This document shows positions 18,410-27,667 of a stretch of 64,000 nucleotides of DNA, one piece after another. How positions within the stretch are numbered: the first letter of the stretch is position 1; the number at the start of each line of letters is the position of its first letter. The DNA is from Coriobacteriaceae bacterium. Lineage in GTDB: Bacteria; Actinomycetota; Coriobacteriia; Coriobacteriales; Coriobacteriaceae. A program made the translations under genes and the position numbers. The notes beneath the pieces are model-generated. The model saw only the letters and a program-made list of their open reading frames with translations, was not told the origin of the DNA and searched no databases. The stretch covers positions 372,001 to 436,000 of the forward strand of contig DAJPGB010000001.1 of NCBI GenBank assembly GCA_025992855.1. The letters run 5' to 3'.

Positions 18410-21400
18410 CTACGAACGGCGGATAACCTCGGTCACGACCTCGGATACCGTGGCAATGTTCGTCGGGTTGACATTGTGGGGCAGGTCGTCCTCGGTACGA
18501 GCGCAAGCCAGACGCGTGCCGTCCACGCCGGCGATGGTGAGGGCTCGGCGGCTCGCCTCGAGGGCGGCGTAGGCATCGGTCTTGGCATAGGGCATCTCGA
18601 GCGCGCCACAATCGACATGGAACGACTTGCACACCTTGCTGACCAGGTTCATGATGCGGCGATCGCCCTTGAGCAGCTGCTGTTCGCCCTCAACCGTCAC
18701 CACCGAAAGCCTACCGGCGCCGACGGATTCAAGATTGATGAAGAAGACGCCGCGGAGCTTATCGCGATGCGAAGCCAAGAAGGCCTTCATACCGGCGCCA
18801 TCACAATCCGAGGCGCCCGTTGCCACAAACCAGATATCGTGACCGAGCAGCTCATCGTCGCCCATAGAGGCGACAGCCGAGAGCATATCTTCGGAAGAAG
18901 CGCCGTCGGAAGACGTAGCGCCGCCCTTCCAGCCATCGTTATCGTCCTCGAAATTATCCCACGAACCGATGCCGCGACCGGACTTCTTGGCATCGTAATC
19001 GTCTTCGACGCCCAGCCAGTCACTCATGCTGTCCTGTTCGTTTTTCTTTTTACGACCGAACAGGCCGCCCAGGCCGCGCTTGCGAGACTTAGGTGCCGCA
19101 GGGGCGGGAGCCGAAATGGTCTCGATCGGCTGTGCGCCCGACGCAACGGGCATAGGAGGCGCAACGGGTGCCGATGTGGGTTCGGGACCCTGAGCGGTAG
19201 CAAAGGGGTCGTTGACCTGTGCGGAGGGATCGGGAAGGTCGAACAGCGACGTGCGAGACGCAACGTTTGCCTGCTTCATCGACGGCAGCGACGGATCGGG
19301 GACCGAAGCCAGCGGAGACAAGGAGGGTGCAGGCGACGGTGCCGACGCCGGATCGGGAACATTCATCTGCGGACGCGGTGATGCCTGGGAGGAAATCTGG
19401 GCCATAAGGGAATCGACCGTTTCGTCCTGGGTGGGAGCAACATCGGCAACCGTGGCACCGGAACCACTCGGGGTCGGCATGGTGAAAATCTGCGTGGAGT
19501 AAGGCCTCGACTCATCTGTCTCGGGAGCCTCGGAAACCGCAGGCACTTCCTCCTGCTCGACCTCGGTCGAATCATCTTGCTCGGCTGCCGCGTATTGCTC
19601 TTCGTCAGGGTTGGCCTCGACGGCCTCGTCCTCGGCGGCATCTTGGATTTCGGCAGCATCAATAGGCTCGTCATCGTCCACCGCGTCGCCCTGCTCATCG
19701 GAAACAGGAAGGGGCTCGGCAATCGCGGTGCCTTGCTTTTCAAACGTTATCGTGGAATCGAACTGCGCGGCATCAAACGACATGGTGCTATCGACGTGCT
19801 GCTGAGCCTCGAAAGACGTCGTCGCCTCAACAACATCCGTGGACGCCGGTTGCTGGGACTCAAAGGACGTTGTAGCTTCGGCAGCGTCGACGGGCACGGA
19901 CTGCATAGCCTCGTTCTGCTCGAACTCCTGCGCCGCGAGCTCGCGTGCCGCCTCGGCTGCCTGCTGCTGAGCGATAGCCTCCTGCTCGGCAGCCTCGCGT
20001 GCGGCAGCGCGCTTCTCCTCGAAATCGTCGACAAATTTCTTGCCCTTTGCAAGCGCACCCTTAAAGAAGTTGGAAGCGCTGGCGCCAATCGAAGAGAACG
20101 CGGATGCAATATCGGCATGGGGCGTTGCCGCGGGAATCTCGGCCGAGAAATCAGTATCGCTCTCGTAAGACACGCGCCTCGGCTGTTCAACGTAATCGTC
20201 GTCAGACTCGTCCGTAACGTCTTGCGCCGGCGCGGCGGGAGCCAAAATGTCCAGTCCTGCCGCGGAATCGATCGCGGACACCGCCTCGGGCTCGGCAACG
20301 GCAGCGGTAACCGCGGCAGACTCATCATCCACGGCGACAACGAGCGCAGGTGCAGTCACGACGGGGGCAGGCTCGGGCTCAAACGTCGGCTCCTCGCCTT
20401 CCTCGTAATCGAGCGTGCAGGACTCGGGAAGCATTCCGAGCGCACGGATGGCATCCGAACCAAAGCGGATGTTGCCGGCGGCGTTGCGATAGAGCTTGGG
20501 CTCGGGCTCGGCCGCGACAGGCTCCTCCGCCGGCTCGGCAGCGGGAACCTCGTCATTGAACTCTTCGGCCTGGACAGCCTGATTCTGATCCTCGGGCACG
20601 ATGGCGCCAATCAGCGTCTCGTCGGCAGACGCACCCTCAAAGCCCTCGATCTGCTCGTCGAAAGCCTCGCCCTGTTCGGGCTCGGTCTGAGCGTCGGGAG
20701 CAATCGGCTGGCCGAACTCGTCCTCGGCGTAGGTAGGCTCTTCATACTCGATGGTGTTGCCGTAGTCGTTTTGCTGTTGGGCCGCGGCATACTCCGCCGC
20801 TGCGCGCGCCATTTCCTCGGCACGACGCTTCTGCTCCCCAAAATAGGTATCGAACGGAACATCGTCGGGAAACTCGTTTTCGCCCTGGAAGGGAGCAACG
20901 TTGTCCATAACGCCGAGCATAGCGGCGACAGAAGACTTGTTGCACACCGCGCCGGACGTATAGGGAAGAATGTAGCGGTTAGAGATGATGTTTGCCGCGT
21001 TGGCGAGCGCAACGAGGGAAGCGAGGATCGCGACAATCCACAGCAGAACCTTGAGCGCGCCGGGGAGCGGCAGGATACGCAAGATGGCAACGGCAGCAGG
21101 GGCAACCGTGGCAACGGGCAACAGCTTGGCGATGAGCGCACGATAAGAAGCATAGGGCTCGCGGGCGAGCAGCTCAGCACGGGGAGAGTCGTAGTGTGCG
21201 ACAACGACCACCGGGCGGTTGCGCGGAGACGCGAGCGGGCCCGAGGCCTTGTGGTAGGCGATGACATTTTGGCTCACGCCCGTCTTACCCAGGCGCGAAA
21301 CCACGGGGTGGCCCGTGCGTTCGAGCACGTAAAGAACGGCGCCGGCAATGGCCAGCAAGGTGCCGACCAAGCCGATGCCGCCACCGATGCCCATCAGCAG

Positions 21401-21607
21401 GGCGCCGGCAAACGCAAGAATACCGGTAACGGCAAATGCCAACCTGCTGGGCGCCGGGGCATTGAACTCCTGAACCTCGGGATCAAAGCCGTGGTTGCGG
21501 AAGATCTGAGCGATATCCTCGGCAGCCAAGCGCTCTTCTTCGCTGCATGCCGGCGTGATGCCGGTGTTCTGCAGCAGGTGGTTAATATAGTTCTGGGTGT
21601 TCGCCAT
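18410..21607 (-). CDS. Membrane protein with an M28 peptidase fold split by a long acidic insert
   Basis: About 1065 residues. The first 250 resemble the start of a Zn-dependent M28 peptidase: EEERLAAEDIAQIFRNHGFD, then VVVVAHYDSPRAE, with four hydrophobic segments (about 56-98 and 160-210). Residues about 255-905 are low-complexity, acidic and Ala/Glu/Pro-rich. The last 150 resume the fold: HDIWFVATGASDCDGAGM, FFINLESVGAG, and the terminal His in DDLPHNVNPTNIATV. The usual metal-binding Asp (GANDNASG region) is CNKSSVAAM here, and the Glu-Glu pair is missing, so catalysis is doubtful. The frame opens 50 codons earlier, but GGAGCGCACATG fixes the start at 21607. Distinct from active M28 enzymes; role unknown. 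Confidence 0.75.
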   Translation of the reverse strand: MANTQNYINHLLQNTGITPACSEEERLAAEDIAQIFRNHGFDPEVQEFNAPAPSRLAFAVTGILAFAGALLMGIGGGIGLVGTLLAIAGAVLYVLERTGHPVVSRLGKTGVSQNVIAYHKASGPLASPRNRPVVVVAHYDSPRAELLAREPYASYRALIAKLLPVATVAPAAVAILRILPLPGALKVLLWIVAILASLVALANAANIISNRYILPYTSGAVCNKSSVAAMLGVMDNVAPFQGENEFPDDVPFDTYFGEQKRRAEEMARAAAEYAAAQQQNDYGNTIEYEEPTYAEDEFGQPIAPDAQTEPEQGEAFDEQIEGFEGASADETLIGAIVPEDQNQAVQAEEFNDEVPAAEPAEEPVAAEPEPKLYRNAAGNIRFGSDAIRALGMLPESCTLDYEEGEEPTFEPEPAPVVTAPALVVAVDDESAAVTAAVAEPEAVSAIDSAAGLDILAPAAPAQDVTDESDDDYVEQPRRVSYESDTDFSAEIPAATPHADIASAFSSIGASASNFFKGALAKGKKFVDDFEEKRAAAREAAEQEAIAQQQAAEAARELAAQEFEQNEAMQSVPVDAAEATTSFESQQPASTDVVEATTSFEAQQHVDSTMSFDAAQFDSTITFEKQGTAIAEPLPVSDEQGDAVDDDEPIDAAEIQDAAEDEAVEANPDEEQYAAAEQDDSTEVEQEEVPAVSEAPETDESRPYSTQIFTMPTPSGSGATVADVAPTQDETVDSLMAQISSQASPRPQMNVPDPASAPSPAPSLSPLASVPDPSLPSMKQANVASRTSLFDLPDPSAQVNDPFATAQGPEPTSAPVAPPMPVASGAQPIETISAPAPAAPKSRKRGLGGLFGRKKKNEQDSMSDWLGVEDDYDAKKSGRGIGSWDNFEDDNDGWKGGATSSDGASSEDMLSAVASMGDDELLGHDIWFVATGASDCDGAGMKAFLASHRDKLRGVFFINLESVGAGRLSVVTVEGEQQLLKGDRRIMNLVSKVCKSFHVDCGALEMPYAKTDAYAALEASRRALTIAGVDGTRLACARTEDDLPHNVNPTNIATVSEVVTEVIRRS

Positions 21608-21805
21608 GTGCGCTCCACATCCATAATCCGACAAATAGGCCCAATGCATGCACATTAGAACCGTATATAGTCGAAAGTATACCCCGAGCGAGCGCAAACG
21701 ACCGAATTCGGGCCATCTTAACGCCCCGAGCGGACAAGGATATAGCCTAATCTCCATATCGGACTAAAATCATGGCAGCAAACCACCTTCTCATGCGAGG
21801 ACTCT

Positions 21806-22828
21806 ATGACGGCAAGCGACGCGACCGCGACAATAAAAAAGGGGAATTCGGAGCCCAGTTTCGATAAAACGGCTCAGCGCATCCTCAATCTTTTCTTTGT
21901 GCTCAACAGCTCCCCCGAACCGCTGACGACCGAGCAGATCGTCTTGGATTCTGACCTGGGATATGGCTCGGGCAATATCGACTCGGATAAGCGCAAGTTT
22001 CGGCGCGATCGTGACAAACTGCTCGAACGCGGCATCTTAATCAAGGAGGTTCGCCCCGCCGGCGCGCAGGAGACCGAGGAAAGCTCATGGACAATCGACC
22101 GCGAGCACACGTTTGCGGCAGGCGGCCTCATCACCGCAGACGACGCCGATATCCTGCTCAACGCTATCGACCAGACAATAGCGGCCGGCTCATCCACTTT
22201 TGCCGCGCCGCTTGCCGATATTCGTTCCAAGATTGCCTACCTCACCGGCAGGACGACGGCGGACGAAGCACCGATCCGCCGCTCTCCCACCGTCGATGCG
22301 GTATGGAGCGCCTTTGCCGAGCGATGCGCGCTGCGATTTTTATATCAGAACGGACGCGGTGAGCAGAAAGAGCGTACCGTCTGCGTCTACGGCATGTTCG
22401 AGCGCGAGGGCGTTGCGTACTTCTGCGGCCTCGACAATGCCACCGACGACATCAGGACATTCCGCTGCGACCGTATCGTTCGCGCTTGGCGCCCCTCAAA
22501 GGCCTACGCTATCCCTGCGGACTTCAACCTCAGCGACTACCTGTTCTTTGAATTCGATTTTGCCGACCGCCCGCCCGTTGCGGCTACGTTCTCGTTCGCC
22601 CCGCAGACGCAGATCGATATGATCAACGGCCTCACGCGCGGGCGAGGTGAGCTCGCACACACCGATTCGGGATGGACTTGGACCGTTGACGTGCGCGATC
22701 TTGAAGCCGCCGCCTCATTTTGCATGGCCCACGCCATGGACGGCATGAGGCCCATGGCCCCCAAATCGCTCAAGCAGGCGTGGAACCACCTCATTGAAAG
22801 GACGGTGCACGAGCATGCCCGTGCGTAA
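21806..22828 (+). CDS. WYL-domain transcriptional regulator, PafB-like
   Basis: 340 residues: an N-terminal helix-turn-helix segment (TAQRILNLFFVLNSSPEPLTTEQIV) and a WYL sensor domain with RFLYQNGRGEQKERTVCVYGMF and CGLDNATDDIRTFRCDRI, which fit the strands and Arg/Cys positions of the family. WYL proteins bind single-stranded nucleic acid or nucleotides and regulate DNA-damage and phage-defence genes; PafBC activates the mycobacterial damage response. It overlaps the next WYL gene by 14 bp, the tandem PafB-PafC arrangement. Divergent from the M28-like gene. Whether it acts in DNA damage here is inference. Confidence 0.85.
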   Translation: MTASDATATIKKGNSEPSFDKTAQRILNLFFVLNSSPEPLTTEQIVLDSDLGYGSGNIDSDKRKFRRDRDKLLERGILIKEVRPAGAQETEESSWTIDREHTFAAGGLITADDADILLNAIDQTIAAGSSTFAAPLADIRSKIAYLTGRTTADEAPIRRSPTVDAVWSAFAERCALRFLYQNGRGEQKERTVCVYGMFEREGVAYFCGLDNATDDIRTFRCDRIVRAWRPSKAYAIPADFNLSDYLFFEFDFADRPPVAATFSFAPQTQIDMINGLTRGRGELAHTDSGWTWTVDVRDLEAAASFCMAHAMDGMRPMAPKSLKQAWNHLIERTVHEHARA

Positions 22829-23732
22829 ACTCACCAGCGAGCAGAGGCTCTCGCGCGCCATCGACATCATGGAGGCCCTCTACGCCGCCGGCGAGAGCGG
22901 CATGACACGAACCGAGATTTGCAGTCGCTTTGACATCACGGGAGTGTCGCTCGACGAGATTCTCGAGATCGTCTCGACGCTCGCGGACCGAGAATCGGGT
23001 GCGCGCATCATCTGCGAATGCCACGGCGAGCGTGTGGTCCTCACCGGTGACGCCGGGCGTGTGCTACCGCTGCGTCTGAGTGCCGCCGAGGGCGCTGTGC
23101 TCAACCACGAACTTGAATCGTTGGGGATCGAGCCCCAGGCGGCGGCTCGAATTCGACACGCTCTTCTACCCGAAGAGCTCGGCTATAACCAGCGCGTCTC
23201 TGACACCGTCAGCCACGGGTCGCACTGGCAGCAGCTGAGCTGCGCCATTCAGGACGGCGTTCGCTGCCGTATCTCGTATCGCTCGATGGACGATGCACGG
23301 CCACGCGAGCGTCTGGTCGACCCCTTGCGCATTACGGCAAACGGCGACCAAACATACCTGATTGCCTGGGACATCGCGGTCGATGAGCAGCGCACCTATC
23401 GCATGGATAAAATCGAGGGACTCGCCTTGACGGAAGACTCCGTCGTGCCTCACGTACCGGACGTTGCATCCCTCCACGATTCCCTTGCCCGGACGCAGCG
23501 TAGCGCAAAGCTCTTGATGCCATTCGATATGGCGGAGCATCTGGACTGGGCCGGCATCACCCTCATCGAGCGCAGCGGGACAGACATGGCAACGGCAACC
23601 GTACATTACGGCTCCGAGCGTTGGCTGCTGAGCCAGATAATCGCAGCGGGCGGAGCCATCCGCATCTTGGATGACCCCGCTCTGTCAAAGCGTCTGTGCG
23701 ATATGGCAAAAACCCTCGTCTGTCCGCTTTAG
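22815..23732 (+). CDS. WYL-domain transcriptional regulator, PafC-like
   Basis: 305 residues, second of the tandem pair. N-terminal winged-helix (EQRLSRAIDIMEALYAAGESGMTRTEICSRFDIT), WYL core CRISYRSMDDARPRERLVDPLRITANGDQTYLIAWD followed by QRTYRMDKIEGLAL, and a C-terminal extension. The ATG at 22815 lies inside the end of the first gene; frame opens 7 codons earlier, but those codons lie in its coding sequence. Likely forms a heteromer with its partner as PafB and PafC do. Its last bases overlap the convergent exonuclease-helicase gene by 4 bp. Confidence 0.85.
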   Translation: MPVRKLTSEQRLSRAIDIMEALYAAGESGMTRTEICSRFDITGVSLDEILEIVSTLADRESGARIICECHGERVVLTGDAGRVLPLRLSAAEGAVLNHELESLGIEPQAAARIRHALLPEELGYNQRVSDTVSHGSHWQQLSCAIQDGVRCRISYRSMDDARPRERLVDPLRITANGDQTYLIAWDIAVDEQRTYRMDKIEGLALTEDSVVPHVPDVASLHDSLARTQRSAKLLMPFDMAEHLDWAGITLIERSGTDMATATVHYGSERWLLSQIIAAGGAIRILDDPALSKRLCDMAKTLVCPL

Positions 23733-26623
23733 CGCCGCCGCTCGTGGCGTGCACGCCACAGCTGTAGATAGTGCCCGATCTGCGCCGATTCGATGCGCTG
23801 GTAGGAGCTCGTGGGCAGCGACGTTAAGAACTTCTTGCCATAGCCCTTCGTCACCAGGCGAGGATCCGCCAAGATCAGCACACCGCTATCGGTCGACGAG
23901 CGAATCAAACGCCCCGCGGCCTGCTTAACCTCGAGCACCGCCTCGGGCAGCGAATAGCGCGCCCATGCGCGGTCTTCGCGCAGGTTGCGCTCGCACGAGA
24001 GCGGGTCCGTGGGGCTTGAGAACGGCAACTTGGGAATGATGACGCAGCGCAGCGTCTCGCCGCTGGCATCAAACCCCTCCCAGAAGGCCTTGAGCGCAAA
24101 AAGCGACGAGGTCGGTTCGTTGATAAACCGGTCGCGCAGGCGACGAGGAGATGAGTTGCGCTGCTGGCAGTTGAGCTCCAGACCCGCACGGGCCATCTTG
24201 GGCTCAACGCGGGCGTATAGGTCCTCCATGTCGCGCCGATTGGTGAACAACGTGAGCACCGATCCGCCCATGGCAAGATGGGCGTCGACCAGTACGCGCT
24301 CGAGCGCCGTAAGATAGCTCTCACGATCGCGCGGATCGGGGATATCGCCCGCAACGACTACAGCCATGTTCGAATCGAAGTCGTAGCTCGAATCCAAGTG
24401 CAGCGATGACGACGTTGAAGCACCGATGCGATCAAGGCCGACCGCATGGTTAAAGTGCTCAAAGCTTTTGGACACCGTCATGGTCGCCGAGGCAAAGATA
24501 GCCGTGTGAACCTCGGGTAGCCACTCGGTTGCCAAAGCCTCGCCAATGTCGATGCGCTCTGCGGTCATCGACTCTCCGCCGGCACGAAGTCTGCGATTGA
24601 CCTGCAGCGAATACACGTAGTGCTCATCGGTGCCATCAATGATGAGTTTGAGGTTCTCGGCCAGCTCGTGCAGGCGGCGCGAGATATCACCCAGGTCGAC
24701 AACAACCTCGGGCTTGTCGGCGGCGACGGCTTGCACCAGCGCGTCGACGCTCTTGTCAGCTTGTTCCAATGCGTCGATGCCAGTGTAGGCCGACTGTAAG
24801 AAATCATGCCAGTCGTCTGATTCGCGCAGCTCGGGGCCAATCCATAGATTGGCATTGTCATAACCCCCACGCGCACGGCGGCCGAGCTCGCGAACGCCAT
24901 CGAACACGTCGGCGATTGCCATGCTCGCGCGGGCAACCGTCGACGTCGCCTTGGCAGTAAGGCCCAGATAGAGCGTAGAGCCCTCGGAGGTTGCCAAATC
25001 ACGGGAAACCTGGCTTAGTGCGCCGGTGCTCGAGCCACCCAGGCGCTCGAACAGGACGCGTGATTCGTCCGCCGACACCACGCGCGCCCACTGACGGCGC
25101 GCCTCGCGCTCGATGGAATGGGCCTCGTCGATTACCCAATGACGAATCGGAGGCAAAATCCTGCCCTCGGCCGCGACGTTGCGGAACAGCAGGGAATGGT
25201 TGGTGACCACCACATCGGCATGCGCCGCACGACGGCGAGCACCGTGGACCAAACATTTATCAGGGAAAAACGGGCAGAGGCGACGAGCACACTCGCGCGA
25301 GGCCGTCGTAAAGTCGGGACGGTTGACGCTGCGCCACCGAATGCCGAGCGAGTCGAGGTCGCCATCGGCTGATTGGCAGACGTACGCCATAATGACCGCG
25401 ACCGCCGTGAGCGTGTCCGCCGGATCGCGCTTGGTGGTAATCTCGACCTGGCCGCGGCTCATGCGCTCAAGCTTGCGCAGGCACGGATAGTGGTCATACC
25501 CCTTGAGCGCGCAAAATGACAGACCACCGTCCAGTTGCTCGGCAAGTTTTGGCAGCTCATGGTACATGAGCTGGTCGGCAAGACTGTTCGATTTGGTCGC
25601 AATACCAACCGTGATGTTGTTACGGCGTGCTGCCTCGGCAAAAGGCACCAGATAGGCCATCGATTTGCCGACGCCTGTGCCTGCCTCAATTACTCGATGA
25701 GTGCCCGTGACCAGCGCATCGCGGACCTCGAGCGCCATCGCGATCTGCTCATCACGCGGCTCGTAGGTGGGATACATGCGATTGACTAGGCCACCTGGCG
25801 CATAGTCTGCCTCAATCTCCTCACGACTCGGCATCTTGAGAACCGGCAGTTCATCGGCGTCCACCCGATCGTCGGCGCGATCGGCCTTGAGAACGTCAGC
25901 ACGAGCGGCGCTGAGAGAGAAGATAGAACCAGGGTTCTGCCCTGCCAAGAATGAGAAGATAGGACGATAGGACCAAGGCACGTCCGGATGCATGTCGGCT
26001 AGGCGCGCCATGAGGCCCTGGGGCAAGTCGGTGAGCGCCACGAGCAACACGCGCCATACGCCACACAGGGCGTCGACGTCGGCATTGGCACGGTGTGATA
26101 CCGAGTCGCAGCCAAACAGATCGGCCATAAAAGACAGCTTGTGCGAGGCCAGGCGCGGAAGCGCGATGCGTGACAGCGCCAGCGAATCGATCCAAATATC
26201 GCTCACGTTGACGCCGCCTTTGACCGACTCGATAAACGAGCGGTCGAACGTGGCGTTGTGTGCGATCACCGGGCAGCCACCGACAAAATCGGCGAGAGCG
26301 GCGACGGCCTCAACCGCCGACGGGGCATCTGCAACATCGGCATTTGTAATGCTCGTGAGCTCGGTAATCTCGGCGGGAATCAGCTGCCTGGGATGCACGA
26401 AGGTATCGAAGCGGTCGATGACCTCGCGGCCCGAAAGACGGGCCGCCGAGATCTCGATCAGCTCGTTGTCCTGCACCGAAAGACCCGTGGTCTCGGTATC
26501 GAGGATAATCACATCTTCCTCGATAAGGCCGAAGGACTGCGTTTTGGCGCGGTCGGCAAGCGTGGCATAGGAGTCGATGACAAACTGCGGCGTTCCTGAC
26601 GAAACCGCGTCCTCGATTAGCAT
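23729..26623 (-). CDS. DnaQ-type exonuclease fused to DinG-family helicase
   Basis: 964 residues. The N-terminal DEDD 3'-5' exonuclease domain (about 35-200) shows DTETTGLS, the HNATFDRSF block and AHRANADVDA-like HxxxxD. The C-terminal superfamily 2 helicase has Walker A EAGTGVGKSMAYL, a DEAH box (VIDEAHSIE) and a late VKQAAGRLIRS motif VI. Cysteines in CARRLCPFFPDKC resemble the Fe-S cluster region of XPD/DinG helicases. This fusion is the known Gram-positive DinG architecture, acting in DNA repair or R-loop removal. The start overlaps the end of ddl, implying co-transcription. Confidence 0.93.
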   Translation of the reverse strand: MLIEDAVSSGTPQFVIDSYATLADRAKTQSFGLIEEDVIILDTETTGLSVQDNELIEISAARLSGREVIDRFDTFVHPRQLIPAEITELTSITNADVADAPSAVEAVAALADFVGGCPVIAHNATFDRSFIESVKGGVNVSDIWIDSLALSRIALPRLASHKLSFMADLFGCDSVSHRANADVDALCGVWRVLLVALTDLPQGLMARLADMHPDVPWSYRPIFSFLAGQNPGSIFSLSAARADVLKADRADDRVDADELPVLKMPSREEIEADYAPGGLVNRMYPTYEPRDEQIAMALEVRDALVTGTHRVIEAGTGVGKSMAYLVPFAEAARRNNITVGIATKSNSLADQLMYHELPKLAEQLDGGLSFCALKGYDHYPCLRKLERMSRGQVEITTKRDPADTLTAVAVIMAYVCQSADGDLDSLGIRWRSVNRPDFTTASRECARRLCPFFPDKCLVHGARRRAAHADVVVTNHSLLFRNVAAEGRILPPIRHWVIDEAHSIEREARRQWARVVSADESRVLFERLGGSSTGALSQVSRDLATSEGSTLYLGLTAKATSTVARASMAIADVFDGVRELGRRARGGYDNANLWIGPELRESDDWHDFLQSAYTGIDALEQADKSVDALVQAVAADKPEVVVDLGDISRRLHELAENLKLIIDGTDEHYVYSLQVNRRLRAGGESMTAERIDIGEALATEWLPEVHTAIFASATMTVSKSFEHFNHAVGLDRIGASTSSSLHLDSSYDFDSNMAVVVAGDIPDPRDRESYLTALERVLVDAHLAMGGSVLTLFTNRRDMEDLYARVEPKMARAGLELNCQQRNSSPRRLRDRFINEPTSSLFALKAFWEGFDASGETLRCVIIPKLPFSSPTDPLSCERNLREDRAWARYSLPEAVLEVKQAAGRLIRSSTDSGVLILADPRLVTKGYGKKFLTSLPTSSYQRIESAQIGHYLQLWRARHERRR

Positions 26624-27582
26624 GCAATGCCCGCTCGACGAAGGCCCATACGGATCAGGCTGTCACAGACCTGCGGGAACGTCATGTCGTCGGTGTGGCG
26701 GATCTCATCCGGATACAGCGACGTATCGGTCATGCCGGGAATGGTATTGGTCTCGAGGATAACGGGGCCGTCCTCGCTCACAATAAAGTCGCTGCGCGAG
26801 ATACCTAGGCAACCGAGGGCCTTGTGAGCGGCACAGGCAAGTTCCTGAGCGCGAGCGTAATTCTCGGGTGAAATCTGCGCCGGAATGCGATGGATATCCG
26901 TAGGGTCGACATACTTCACGTCCAGATCGTAGAACTCGCAGTCCTCGGGCTTACGAATCTCGACAATCGGCAGGGCGCGCACGTCATCTTCGCCGTATAC
27001 GCCGACGGTGATCTCGGTACCCTCGATGCACTTCTCGACCAGCACTTTGTCGCCGTACTCAAACGCCTTGGCGATTGCCGCGGGCAGCTCGGAGGGCTCA
27101 TGGACCAGGGAAATGCCATAGCTGGAACCGTTGACGGCCGGCTTCACAAAGCAGCGCTCGCCACAAACCTCGACGATATGATCGATATCGACTTCATCGC
27201 CCACCTCGAGCGCAAGGCCGGGGGCAATGGGAATGCCCGCCTTGGCGTATAGGAGCTTAGAGACCTCCTTGTCGGCACCGCAGGCGCTGGCAAGTACGCC
27301 CGAGGCCGTGTAGGGGATACCCAGGGTCTCCATGGCACCCTGCATGGCGCCATCCTCACCGCCGGCGCCGTGCATGGCGATAAATGCCACATCGAATCCG
27401 CCGGTCGCCATGGTTACCATAAAGTCATCAGCGGCCGTGTCAAGCAGCTCCACCGAGGTGTAGCCGGCTTCCTTCAGTGCCACCACAACGTTCTTTCCCG
27501 AATCGAGCGAGATCTCGCGCTCGGCGGAATGACCGCCCGCCAAGACCGCTACGTGCATGTTCTCTAGGCTTTTACCCGGCAT
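26617..27582 (-). CDS. ddl: D-alanine-D-alanine ligase
   Basis: ATP-grasp ligase making the D-Ala-D-Ala dipeptide for peptidoglycan. 321 residues. Visible blocks: AVLAGGHSAEREISLDSG near the N terminus, MHGAGGEDGAMQG, CFVKPAVNGSSYGI, YDLDVKY and the metal-binding LETNTIPGMTDTSLYP. The Tyr of the DLDVKYVD/Y-region and PGMTDTS favour ligation with D-Ala rather than D-lactate, though this is not conclusive. GAGGAGTCTGCCC precedes the ATG. Divergent from rlmN. Confidence 0.95.
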   Translation of the reverse strand: MPGKSLENMHVAVLAGGHSAEREISLDSGKNVVVALKEAGYTSVELLDTAADDFMVTMATGGFDVAFIAMHGAGGEDGAMQGAMETLGIPYTASGVLASACGADKEVSKLLYAKAGIPIAPGLALEVGDEVDIDHIVEVCGERCFVKPAVNGSSYGISLVHEPSELPAAIAKAFEYGDKVLVEKCIEGTEITVGVYGEDDVRALPIVEIRKPEDCEFYDLDVKYVDPTDIHRIPAQISPENYARAQELACAAHKALGCLGISRSDFIVSEDGPVILETNTIPGMTDTSLYPDEIRHTDDMTFPQVCDSLIRMGLRRAGIAC

Positions 27583-27667
27583 GGGCAGACTCCTCCTCTA
27601 TAATTTCTGCAGCTGATACCATATTGTAGCGATACCCTCTACGTTTCCCCAAAATCGAAAGGCTTCC

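Noticed and set aside
18365..21658. Long plus-strand frames opposite the M28-like gene
   Set aside because: High-GC shadow frames antisense to a well-supported gene; their translations are Arg/Gly/Leu-rich with no ribosome binding site or domain.
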